The position numbers were made by a program, and so were the translations under genes. From NCBI GenBank assembly GCA_030627085.1, contig DAOUSS010000027.1:1-11885 (forward strand): DNA of 11,885 nt. The letters are read 5' to 3'. The stretch comes from Candidatus Stahliibacteriota bacterium. GTDB taxonomy: Bacteria; Hydrothermota; UBA3073. The notes beneath the pieces were generated by a model. The model searched no databases. It was given only the letters and a program-made list of their open reading frames with translations, and was not told the DNA's origin. Below, one piece after another: positions 6,085 through 11,885 of the stretch (position 1 is the stretch's first letter; each line of letters begins with the position of its first letter).

Positions 6085-6261
6085 ATGAAGAAACCAAAAA
6101 AGAAAACGATCAAGGTTAAAAGCATGAAACTCCTGGATGACGGGACCATAAACCTTGAGTCTGAGGAATTAGTAAAGCTACTGAAAGAAGAAAAACTCGA
6201 TGAACTCTCTGAGGGTTATCAAAACATAGTTTCTATCCAGATTGAACCAGGAGTGGATTAG
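6085..6261 (+). CDS. RiPP precursor peptide 1 (58 residues)
   Basis: Start MKKPKKKTIK: a very lysine-rich N-terminus, then a conserved leader block at residues 15-44 (KLLDDGTINLESEELVKLL, then KEEKLDELSEG). A short divergent tail follows, YQNIVSIQIEPGVD (45-58). The leader block aligns without gaps to residues 19-48 of the next gene: 14 of 30 identical and about 12 conservative, after which the sequences diverge. Conserved leader plus variable core, a strong ribosome site, and a position between an RRE gene and a radical SAM gene are the features expected of a RiPP precursor. The core has no Cys or Trp, which excludes thioether and lanthionine products. The exact cleavage site is unknown; the conserved block ends at S-E-G. 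Confidence 0.75.
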   Translation: MKKPKKKTIKVKSMKLLDDGTINLESEELVKLLKEEKLDELSEGYQNIVSIQIEPGVD

Positions 6262-6302
6262 AGTCCTTCTCTATATGGAGGCGAAATATAGTCCCGGTTT
6301 GG

Positions 6303-6327
6303 GACGAGAAGAAAGGAGGCGAGAAAA
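6303..6327 (+). promoter_or_regulatory. Strong ribosome binding site of precursor 2
   Basis: AAAGGAGG upstream of ATG 6328, inside a duplicated 28-bp block shared with the first precursor. A 5-bp hairpin (GTCCC/GGGAC, 6291-6305) lies just upstream in the 66-nt gap between the two precursor genes. Confidence 0.7.
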
Positions 6328-6522
6328 ATGGCAAAGAAGAAGGCAGTAAGGAAAGATCTGAAGCTGAATCCTTCCAATATTAAGATCTTGGAGGATGGCA
6401 GCCTCAGGATTGACTCTCCAGAAGTGGCTAATCTTTTCAAAGAAGAGAGAATAGACGAGATGACGGAAGGGATACAGGGAGAACAGATTAGCGTTGGCAT
6501 TGTTATTTCACCCAGCATATAG
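6328..6522 (+). CDS. RiPP precursor peptide 2 (64 residues), paralogue of precursor 1
   Basis: N-terminus MAKKKAVRKDLKLNPSN is basic. The conserved leader block at residues 19-48 is KILEDGSLRIDSPEVANLF, then KEERIDEMTEG. The divergent tail is IQGEQISVGIVISPSI (49-64). Both precursors share the pattern [SG]-I-x-I-x-P-[GS] in the tail (SIQIEPG against GIVISPS), which may mark the modified segment. There is no Cys, Trp, Tyr or His in the tail, so candidate chemistry is limited to backbone or aliphatic/Ser/Gln positions, for instance epimerisation or C-C crosslinking. The gene arose by tandem duplication including its ribosome site. A strong G/C hairpin follows it and separates it from the enzyme gene. 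Confidence 0.75.
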   Translation: MAKKKAVRKDLKLNPSNIKILEDGSLRIDSPEVANLFKEERIDEMTEGIQGEQISVGIVISPSI

Positions 6523-6538
6523 TAGAGTCAGTCGTAAA

Positions 6539-6564
6539 GAGGGGGGGCGTGAGTACCCCCCCTC
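6539..6564 (+). promoter_or_regulatory. G7/C7 intercistronic hairpin between precursors and radical SAM gene
   Basis: GAGGGGGGG (6539-6547) pairs with CCCCCCCTC (6556-6564), a perfect 9-bp stem of almost pure G-C around the loop CGTGAGTA. It is followed by AAAAGTAACAT rather than a T-tract, so it is not a standard intrinsic terminator. It lies 17 nt after the precursor-2 stop. It could act as a 3' stabiliser or partial block that raises precursor mRNA over enzyme mRNA. Confidence 0.7.
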
Positions 6565-6580
6565 AAAAGTAACATAATAA

Positions 6581-8152
6581 GTGACAGATATTATGATGAG
6601 AATTAAATATAAATCTCCAGTCAATTCTAAATTTTATGCTCCCTTAATAGATATGATAAAAACACAGCTTGAAATTCTTACACAAGTTGTGGACTTTGAA
6701 AAAGAGGGAGAAAAAGTAGAAATAGACGGGTTTAGATTAAAGAATCTTCCACAATGGCGTATTCATCGGAGCAACCTTCAGGGTAATATAGGAAGCCTTT
6801 CTTCTTATTGTAATTGTGATTGCATCTTCTGTTATGAGAAAGGAAATGTTTTGCCCTTTACCAAGAACAAAATTTTAAGGAGTGTAGAGGAAGTAAAAAC
6901 AAGGATAAAATATTATGACAATGATAAGAAAATGGGACTTGTCCCCGAGATAAATCAAGAGCTTGAATCTTTTACTAACCCTTACTGGTTTAAGATTTTT
7001 GACCTATTAAGAAGTCATATCAATTCTGATGAAACTTTTTTCTTCACGACTAATGGCTCGTTTCTAACCATAGACACTATAAATAAATTAAAGTCTCTTA
7101 TGCCTCTTATAGTAGTGATATCCATTAATTCACAGGATCCAGAGATAAGACAACAGTTAATGCGAGATAAAAGAGATATTACTACTGGGATTAAAGCTAT
7201 AAAATTGCTTAAAGAGAATGGAATACCTTTTTATGGAAGTATCGTAGCTTGGCCGACAATTCCCATAGATGATATAAGAAAGACTATTGAATATCTTTCA
7301 GAGAATGATGCTTACGCCATTAGAGTAGACCTACCTGGTTATACAAAGTATTTTAGCAACAAGAAACTATTTAACACAAGAGAATGGTGGGATAAAGTAG
7401 TGGCCTGTTGCAAAGATGAAAGGAAGAAAATTTCTAGTGCACTGTATTGGATTCCCAGTTTGTATGGTAACAAGTCCATAGTTGCTTCAATAGATGGAGT
7501 AATCAAAAACTCACCGGCTTATTTTTCAGGTTTAAAGAGTGGTGATGTTATATTGAAGATCGACAATCACCCTATATATTCACGAGCTCAGGCCCAAAAT
7601 ATTCTTAGAAAAGCAAAGAATAAGACTTCAATAGTGGTAAATCGAAATCGAAAGATATTGGCATTTACGCTTCGAGAAAGCTATCATTATCCATATATTT
7701 TAAAAGGGACTAACCAAAGGTTTGGAATACACTTAATCAGTGATTTAAAAATTAGTTATCTTGAAGATTTGAAGAAGATAATTGAATCCTCCAATGCACA
7801 CAAGATTTTATTCTTTACCTCTGAAGTCATGAAACCTCATGCGGAAAGAATAATCAATATGATACCTTATTTTAAAGAATTCTTCAATAATATAGATTTT
7901 CACTTAGAAGTCGCAGGGCATTATTTTTGGGGTGGTAATATCCTTATCAATGATATTCATGTAGTAGAGGACTTTATTTTATCCACAAAGAAATTTATCG
8001 AGAGAAAAAAGATTAAGCCAGATTTAATCGTAATCCCTTCATCTTTTACTCTAGGTTGTGGTGGGTTTGATTTGAAAGGAACTTCCTATAAGAAGATAGA
8101 GAGAGAATTAGAAATCCCTGTTAAGTTGTTGAAGTGCACAACAATAATGTAA
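6581..8152 (+). CDS. Radical SAM enzyme with PDZ and DUF512-like domains, likely RiPP maturase
   Basis: 523 residues from GTG 6581; an ATG at 6593 would give 519, and neither has a good ribosome site. Residues about 20-65 form a small N-terminal domain that is repeated as a separate gene at 8134. CNCDCIFC at 77-84 gives a CX3CX2C motif (C77, C81, C84) for the SAM-binding 4Fe-4S cluster. A TIM-barrel region follows (FFTTNGS; IVVISINSQDPEIR; GSIVAWPTIP; RVDLPGYTKYF) that resembles the DUF512 radical SAM family. A PDZ domain sits at about 300-366 (DGVIKNSPAYFSGLKSGDVI). Residues about 372-520 look like DUF512 (VAGHYFWGGNILI; LIVIPSSFTLG; ELEIPVKLL). Known DUF512 proteins carry the PDZ at the N-terminus, so this order is rearranged. 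No SPASM cysteine cluster is visible. Context makes it the precursor-modifying enzyme; the reaction cannot be deduced. Confidence 0.85.
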   Translation: MTDIMMRIKYKSPVNSKFYAPLIDMIKTQLEILTQVVDFEKEGEKVEIDGFRLKNLPQWRIHRSNLQGNIGSLSSYCNCDCIFCYEKGNVLPFTKNKILRSVEEVKTRIKYYDNDKKMGLVPEINQELESFTNPYWFKIFDLLRSHINSDETFFFTTNGSFLTIDTINKLKSLMPLIVVISINSQDPEIRQQLMRDKRDITTGIKAIKLLKENGIPFYGSIVAWPTIPIDDIRKTIEYLSENDAYAIRVDLPGYTKYFSNKKLFNTREWWDKVVACCKDERKKISSALYWIPSLYGNKSIVASIDGVIKNSPAYFSGLKSGDVILKIDNHPIYSRAQAQNILRKAKNKTSIVVNRNRKILAFTLRESYHYPYILKGTNQRFGIHLISDLKISYLEDLKKIIESSNAHKILFFTSEVMKPHAERIINMIPYFKEFFNNIDFHLEVAGHYFWGGNILINDIHVVEDFILSTKKFIERKKIKPDLIVIPSSFTLGCGGFDLKGTSYKKIERELEIPVKLLKCTTIM

Positions 8153-8397
8153 GACAAAAAACTGAGATGGAACCCAAAAATCCAAACATAGACGAGCAGG
8201 GCGATTATATCTTCAGGTTCAAGATTGATAAACGAGAGGATAAGGGTAAGGACTTAAGAATAGAGTATATAAGAGTAACACTTGAAAAACTTCTGGATAT
8301 GATAACCTTGTATTATAGGGGAGAGAAAGTAAAGGTAGATAGCTTCAAATTAGAAGGTTTCCCTGAGACTTATAGGATTTTTCCGCCAAATTCGTAG
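8134..8397 (+). CDS. Small protein homologous to the N-terminal domain of the radical SAM enzyme
   Basis: 87 residues from GTG 8134, which overlaps the upstream gene by 19 nt; ATG 8167 gives 76 residues and is an equally good start. Residues 46-77 align without gaps to residues 26-57 of the radical SAM protein: 12 of 32 identical, including the block GEKV-x-[IV]-D-x-F-[RK]-L and a following Pro, and both continue to an Arg-Ile. It has one predicted helix (about 45-60) and then beta strands, with no Cys, signal peptide or membrane segment. I recognise no named family. Because it duplicates only the enzyme's N-terminal accessory part, it may be a partner or leader-binding subunit, or a domain that competes for the same contact. 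It ends 3 nt before the second peptidase gene. Confidence 0.7.
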   Translation: MHNNNVRQKTEMEPKNPNIDEQGDYIFRFKIDKREDKGKDLRIEYIRVTLEKLLDMITLYYRGEKVKVDSFKLEGFPETYRIFPPNS

Positions 8398-8400
8398 ATT

Positions 8401-9663
8401 ATGGTAATCCTTCACAAAACTGTTTTGGGCAACGGGCTGAGGGTTGTAGTCTGCCAAGTGCCATACATTCAGACCGTTACAGCAGGTATATGGGTTAACC
8501 AGGGAGGGAAAGATGAAGATGAGAGCAACAATGGCATCTCACACCTTATAGAACACCTCATTTTTACTCCTAAAAATGCTCATGTAGAATTGGCAAATCT
8601 ATTTCAGGATTTGAACGAAAAGGGAGCACTCATAAATGCTAGCACAGGAAAAGAATTCACACAATTTTATATATGTGCTATGAAAGAAAATCTGCTCTCA
8701 ATGCTAAAAGCACTCTTCTTGACCTTTAAAGATACCAGTAGAATCACACCAAAGCTCGTTAATAAAGAGAAAAAAATTGTGCTTCACGAATTACAACAAT
8801 ATTATAGGAGTTCAAGAATTGTGCATGAGCTTTTCTCCCAATCTCTATGGGGTGAGTCCTCCTTGGGTAATATTGTGATAGGTAAAGAAGAAATAGTTTC
8901 TGGCTTAGAATACCCAACAATAATGAATCAGGTAAGAAAGGAATATATTTCTGATAATTTTTTGCTTTGTATCGTGGGCAATGTTAATGTAGATACAACG
9001 ATGACATTGGTGGAAGAGATATTTGGTCCATTAGAGGCAACCGTAAGAAACAAGGAAGATTATACGGTAGAGCTACAGCCCAATATTATAGTAACCCCCA
9101 CTGAAATGGGTAAGATTCAATTTATTGTTGGAGTTGAAGGTGTAGACTATTACGACCCTGATAAATACCCTCTTACTATTATAAACAAGGTTTTGGGAGG
9201 GGGGTTAAATTCGAGGCTTATGCAAGAAGTGAGAGAAAAAAGAGGACTTGTGTACGACATTTCTACTTATAAGACTGTCTATAAAAATAGTGGTGCCTTT
9301 GCCTGCAAGAGCACTTGCAATCAGACAGATTTTGATAAGGTGTTAGAATTAGTTTTGAATGAGTTTGCTGAAATGAGGGATAACTATATTAACGACAATG
9401 AGTTGGAGAGTGCTAAGCAAATGGAAAGGACAGAGATTTTGATGACATTCGAGCATAGTTTTAATCAATTCAAGATGATTGGAAGAGCGGCGATCTTGGG
9501 TCGGGATTTCTCTATAGATGATTATATCCGCAGAATTCAGAATGTCTCAAAGGAGGATGTTCAGAGAGTAGCAAGAAAAATATTCCAGACAGAACGGTTG
9601 GCGTTTTCCTGTATAGGAAAAATTGATACAGAAAAATTATTTAAAAATCTACATTTTGATTGA
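8401..9663 (+). CDS. M16B-family zinc metallopeptidase (second of two)
   Basis: A 420-residue M16B peptidase, clearly paralogous to the one at 2128 (GNGLRVV near the start; NGISHLIEH against YGISHFIEH; GGGLNSRLMQEVREKRGLVY against GGGSSSRLYQKIREEKGLVY). The zinc motif is intact: H48-L-I-E51-H52, with the downstream ligand in IVLHEL (about E130). The Arg/Tyr substrate-contact segment is also present. Both copies therefore have complete active sites, unlike the many M16 pairs where one partner is degenerate. The start ATG 8401 lies 3 nt after the preceding stop, so translation is probably coupled. It is the closest peptidase gene to the precursor and maturase genes and is the best candidate for leader removal. 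Confidence 0.93.
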   Translation: MVILHKTVLGNGLRVVVCQVPYIQTVTAGIWVNQGGKDEDESNNGISHLIEHLIFTPKNAHVELANLFQDLNEKGALINASTGKEFTQFYICAMKENLLSMLKALFLTFKDTSRITPKLVNKEKKIVLHELQQYYRSSRIVHELFSQSLWGESSLGNIVIGKEEIVSGLEYPTIMNQVRKEYISDNFLLCIVGNVNVDTTMTLVEEIFGPLEATVRNKEDYTVELQPNIIVTPTEMGKIQFIVGVEGVDYYDPDKYPLTIINKVLGGGLNSRLMQEVREKRGLVYDISTYKTVYKNSGAFACKSTCNQTDFDKVLELVLNEFAEMRDNYINDNELESAKQMERTEILMTFEHSFNQFKMIGRAAILGRDFSIDDYIRRIQNVSKEDVQRVARKIFQTERLAFSCIGKIDTEKLFKNLHFD

Positions 9664-9681
9664 TGGATAAGATAAAGAATT

Positions 9682-10170
9682 ATGAATAAGAAAATACTGC
9701 TTGATTCCTTTAAAATAGACCTGTTGATGCGTCTAATAGAAAGGGAATCTACGATTAATGAAATCGCACGAGAAATGAACAAACCACCAGCCGTAGTTGC
9801 CTTTAATTTCAAGCAATTGGAAGAAGCAAACCTTATAAAAGTGACAAATGCAGTAATGCAGGGTAAAAGAATAATTAAATATTACAGGGCTGTCTCGGAT
9901 AGTATTGAAGAGTGCTTTAAGGGCAAAATCGAAATTGCTCCCACCCAGATAGATGCAATATGCAAGGACTTAAAAGAAGGCATGACAAAGGCTGTAATAA
10001 ATAAAGCTCCGGCTATATTGGGATTGGTAAGTATTCAATGTTCTTCCAACAAGGTTAAAGAATTCAAGAAGATACTGAAGGAAGTCCAAGAAAAATTCGG
10101 GAATTTGGAAGTTAAAGAAGAATCAGAGAAATATACATTAGTAGTAGGACTTTATTTGAGGCCGAAATGA
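9682..10170 (+). CDS. ArsR-like winged-helix transcriptional regulator
   Basis: 162 residues. The N-terminal about 75 residues form a winged helix-turn-helix: LMRLIERESTINEIAREMNK (helices 1-2), PPAVVAFNFKQLEEANLI (recognition helix), then a beta-wing ending GKRIIKYYRAV, the ArsR/HTH_20 pattern. The remaining about 85 residues are an unrecognised alpha/beta domain (VKEFKKILKEVQEKFGNLEV, then EKYTLVVGLYL) that could sense a ligand. There is no typical ArsR metal-binding cysteine cluster. The gene starts 18 nt after the peptidase stop and its TGA overlaps the exporter's ATG (ATGA), so the regulator and exporter are translationally coupled. A role as product sensor controlling export or immunity is a reasonable inference. 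Confidence 0.75.
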   Translation: MNKKILLDSFKIDLLMRLIERESTINEIAREMNKPPAVVAFNFKQLEEANLIKVTNAVMQGKRIIKYYRAVSDSIEECFKGKIEIAPTQIDAICKDLKEGMTKAVINKAPAILGLVSIQCSSNKVKEFKKILKEVQEKFGNLEVKEESEKYTLVVGLYLRPK

Positions 10171-11420
10171 AGGAAAGAAAAACAGGGATTTTACCAGTCC
10201 TTAAGAACAGAAATTTTACCTTCCTCTGGATAGGACAGGCTGTCTCTCACTTTGGAAATACCTGCTTCTCAATAGGAAATGTCTGGCTAGTCATGGAGCT
10301 TACGGGTTCTACAGTGGCTATGGGTAGTGTATTAGCATTGGGATTTATCCCCAATGTAATATTTAGTCTGATTGGTGGCGGATTCGCAGATAGATATAAT
10401 AGAAAAAAAATAATGATAATATCTGATATCACAAGGGGGATTGCAGTATTGACAATTCCAATATTGCTAATACTTGGCAGAGAAGAGGTTTATCCAATAT
10501 ATTTAGTAACCTTTTTTATCGCTATAATGGCAAACTTTTTCAATCCTGCCTTTACATCTACCATTCCTACCATTGTTGAAAAGCAGAATCTTCTACACGC
10601 TAACTCACTATTTGTAACCACCATGCAGGGCCTTGGAATCGCTGGGCCAGGTATCGCAGGGATTTTAATAGCTGCTGTCGGGTTAAAATCTGTTTATATA
10701 ATTGATAGTATATCTTTCATGGTTGGAGCCGTAATGACCTCAATGGTAGTATTTCCTTTAAGAAAGAAGCGGGTTAGAGAAGGAAAGGGGGCATTTGTAA
10801 AAGAAATTGGCGAAGGGGTTTTATTTATAAAAAATCACGCATTTTTCTTATTTATAGTATTGCTTGCCTTTTTTATCAATTTCTTGCTTGGTCCTATAAA
10901 TGTGATCTTGCCTTTATTTTCCGACAAGATACTCCATCTTGGAGCAAAGGGATTTGGATTTATGGGTTCTGCTTTAGCAGTAGGAACATTCTTGGGCTCA
11001 CTTATGACAGCCACAATTGGTGCAAAGATCAAAGAGGGCTATAGACTGGTTAGTGGACTTATTGGCTGTGGGTTATTTCTTGCCTTGTTTGGCTGTTTTC
11101 CGTCTTTGGCACCAGTTCTTATCTTTCTTGCCTTGATGGGTTTCTCTGTGATGCTTGCTAATATTAGCCTCTCTACAATTTTCCAACGAGAAACACCAAA
11201 TGAAATTTTAGGAAGAGCAAGTGGTGCCATGAACGCCGCTTCAATGGCAGCGATGCCTTTATCAGCCTTTTTAACAGGATTTTTGCTTGAAATGGTTCCC
11301 GTTCAGCCATTTATTATGGTAATCGGGACAATACTTGTAGTAGTTAACCTTGCGGTAGGAATCAAGGTTATTAAGTTAATGCCATCATCCGTTCTGAAAA
11401 AACCTATTTCTTCAGATTAA
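10167..11420 (+). CDS. Major facilitator superfamily exporter (MFS_3/EntS-like)
   Basis: 417 residues with about 12 hydrophobic segments. It starts with a short cytoplasmic stretch (MKERKTGILPVLKNRNFTFLW) typical of the drug-efflux/EntS-type MFS group. Motif A is present as GGGFADRYNRKK (about 70-81), followed by IMIISDITR. The second half begins near FFLFIVLLAFFINFLLGPIN after a basic central loop (RKKRVREGKG). The start overlaps the regulator's stop by ATGA. It is the last gene of the operon and probably exports the mature peptide or gives self-protection. Most MFS_3 proteins move small molecules, so a small (few-residue) product would fit better than a full-length peptide. The substrate is unknown. 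Confidence 0.88.
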   Translation: MKERKTGILPVLKNRNFTFLWIGQAVSHFGNTCFSIGNVWLVMELTGSTVAMGSVLALGFIPNVIFSLIGGGFADRYNRKKIMIISDITRGIAVLTIPILLILGREEVYPIYLVTFFIAIMANFFNPAFTSTIPTIVEKQNLLHANSLFVTTMQGLGIAGPGIAGILIAAVGLKSVYIIDSISFMVGAVMTSMVVFPLRKKRVREGKGAFVKEIGEGVLFIKNHAFFLFIVLLAFFINFLLGPINVILPLFSDKILHLGAKGFGFMGSALAVGTFLGSLMTATIGAKIKEGYRLVSGLIGCGLFLALFGCFPSLAPVLIFLALMGFSVMLANISLSTIFQRETPNEILGRASGAMNAASMAAMPLSAFLTGFLLEMVPVQPFIMVIGTILVVVNLAVGIKVIKLMPSSVLKKPISSD

Positions 11421-11547
11421 ATATTTAAAAAGATGGCCAGAAGATAATGGGGTCAGGCTAATCTAAAGATGTCAAGTTTTTTTTCAATTTATTTATACCT
11501 CACTCCCGGTATTAGCGTATTCCCTCCTTTTAAGTTGCAGTAAGTAC
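11421..11547. other. Post-operon spacer with RAYT-type end sequence
   Basis: No gene. GGGGTCAGG recurs at 11449-11457, the same word that begins each arm of the inverted repeat at 212-342, followed by a T8 run at 11477-11484. No good stem precedes the T-run, so I do not call an intrinsic terminator; the operon's 3' end is not defined by the sequence. Confidence 0.5.
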
Positions 11548-11747
11548 CTTCGCTTAACACCTAACGCTAATAACTCCAGGCCTTGTGCCTTGCGGTGCTT
11601 AATCCAGGTCGTTAAGCGAGGTGGGGGATCTTCACCCTTAACACCAAGGCCTTCTCAGACAAACTCCGAGAACCCTTCTGCTTGACCCCTCGGGACCCTC
11701 CCCCACCTGCTTAAGATACTCATCTTACGCTGCTCTCCTTAAGGAGA
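11548..11747. other. GC-richer, highly structured non-coding region
   Basis: No open frame of note on either strand. Four inverted repeats are packed in 200 bp: TCGCTTAAC (11550-11558) with GTTAAGCGA (11611-11619); TTAAGC plus AGGTGGGGGA (11612-11628) with TCCCCCACCTGCTTAA (11699-11714), 16 pairs with one bulge; TAAGAT/ATCTTA (11712-11727, ACTC loop); and the perfect 14-bp palindrome TCTCCTTAAGGAGA (11734-11747). The first two share the strand at 11611-11619, so they are mutually exclusive folds. It could be a structured RNA or part of a mobile element. Confidence 0.55.
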
Positions 11748-11750
11748 ATA

Positions 11751-11818
11751 TGGGGACGGTTCTTTTTTTTCTTGACACCTTGCATTTATTGATAACAATT
11801 TTGAAATAGGAAGTCAGT
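11751..11818 (+). mobile_element. Left end of a RAYT/IS200-type insertion element (incomplete)
   Basis: TGGGGACGG (11751-11759) followed by TTC and a T8 run, then TTGACA (11772-11777), precedes a RAYT transposase start. This arrangement is what I know from ends of REP-associated transposase elements. The element continues past the window, so its right end and full length are not visible. TTGACA may also be the -35 of the transposase promoter, but no good -10 follows. Confidence 0.5.
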
Positions 11819-11885
11819 ATGCCGCGAGCAGCGAGAATTCTCCCAGTAGTTGGTGTGTTCCATGTGCTAACAAGAGGAAATAATA
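11819..11885 (+). CDS. REP-associated tyrosine transposase (partial, N-terminus only)
   Basis: ATG 11819 opens a frame through the window end: MPRAARILPVVGVFHVLTRG then NN. This matches the start of RAYT-type Y1 transposases (MPR..R......YH...RGNN), in which the His-Val and Arg-Gly-Asn residues belong to the first conserved strand. Only 22 codons are present, so whether the gene is intact cannot be judged. A possible ribosome site (AATAGGAAG, about 11805-11813) lies just upstream. It belongs to a different subgroup from the 815-946 remnant, whose product starts MSHVFYQLYYH. Confidence 0.7.
   Translation, partial: MPRAARILPVVGVFHVLTRGNN

Noticed and set aside
5922..6119. Overlapping frame with a hydrophobic lipoprotein-like start (MIIRRLFFLAIVLCICFC).
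   Set aside because: It lies across the RRE and precursor-1 genes in another frame, its ribosome site is absent, and the supposed mature part is just the other-frame reading of the precursor.
6085..6261. Peptide 1 as a PqqA-like precursor (Glu and Tyr crosslink).
   Set aside because: Glu and Tyr are separated by a single Gly rather than three residues, and Tyr is replaced by Ile in the paralogue.
6581..8152. Radical SAM protein as a SPASM/PqqE-type maturase.
   Set aside because: Beyond the CX3CX2C motif the cysteines are isolated (a CC pair and two single ones); there is no C-terminal SPASM pattern, and the C-terminus resembles DUF512.
11477..11484. T8 run after the exporter as an intrinsic terminator.
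   Set aside because: No stable GC-rich stem immediately precedes it; only weak 6-bp complementarity (AGATTA/TAATCT) is present at distance.
11550..11619. GCTTAAC...GTTAAGC spaced like an integron attC site (RYYYAAC...GTTRRRY).
   Set aside because: The outer boxes fit, but the inner L boxes with an extrahelical base are not clear, no integrase or cassette is present, and the same bases pair better with 11699-11714.

Overview
The window is AT-rich, coding runs almost entirely on the + strand, and genes are tightly packed between two repeat-rich flanks. A large DUF5916-type outer-membrane beta-barrel gene argues for a diderm bacterium. The base composition, the DUF5916 protein and the many RAYT/IS200-type repeats would suit an uncultured candidate-phylum lineage, but the species cannot be named from the sequence.

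Left flank (1-1299): no intact gene. It holds a 7-bp tandem repeat, a perfect 27-bp inverted repeat (212-238/316-342), three copies of a GTGTAAAG/CTTTAC-type hairpin, and an IS200/RAYT-like remnant (699-967). That remnant keeps its end hairpins, a Shine-Dalgarno-sequestering hairpin and about 24 N-terminal transposase codons. Regulatory block (1206-2127): a minimal AraC-family regulator lies between two ~88-bp direct repeats that each carry a TTGACA promoter. A strong sigma70-type promoter follows it, with a 12-bp direct repeat just upstream that could be the AraC operator, and then a long leader with a possible 26-residue peptide.

Main operon (2128-11420): the gene order is M16 zinc peptidase, DUF5916 outer-membrane protein, RRE-type leader-binding protein, two paralogous small precursor peptides, radical SAM enzyme with PDZ and DUF512-like domains, small protein homologous to the N-terminus of that enzyme, second M16 peptidase, ArsR-like regulator, MFS exporter. 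This reads as a RiPP pathway. The RRE would recognise the conserved leader, the radical SAM enzyme would modify the divergent C-terminal core (which has no Cys or Trp), one or both M16 peptidases would cut the leader, and the MFS protein (perhaps with the outer-membrane barrel) would export the product. The logic resembles PqqA/D/E/F and AlbA/E/F. However, the radical SAM enzyme shows no SPASM-type cysteine cluster, its PDZ sits between the SAM barrel and the DUF512-like part, and the precursors match no RiPP class I recognise. I think this is the undescribed system in the window.

Right flank (11421-11885): a GC-richer, heavily self-complementary non-coding stretch is followed by the left end and first 22 codons of a second RAYT-type transposase that runs off the window.
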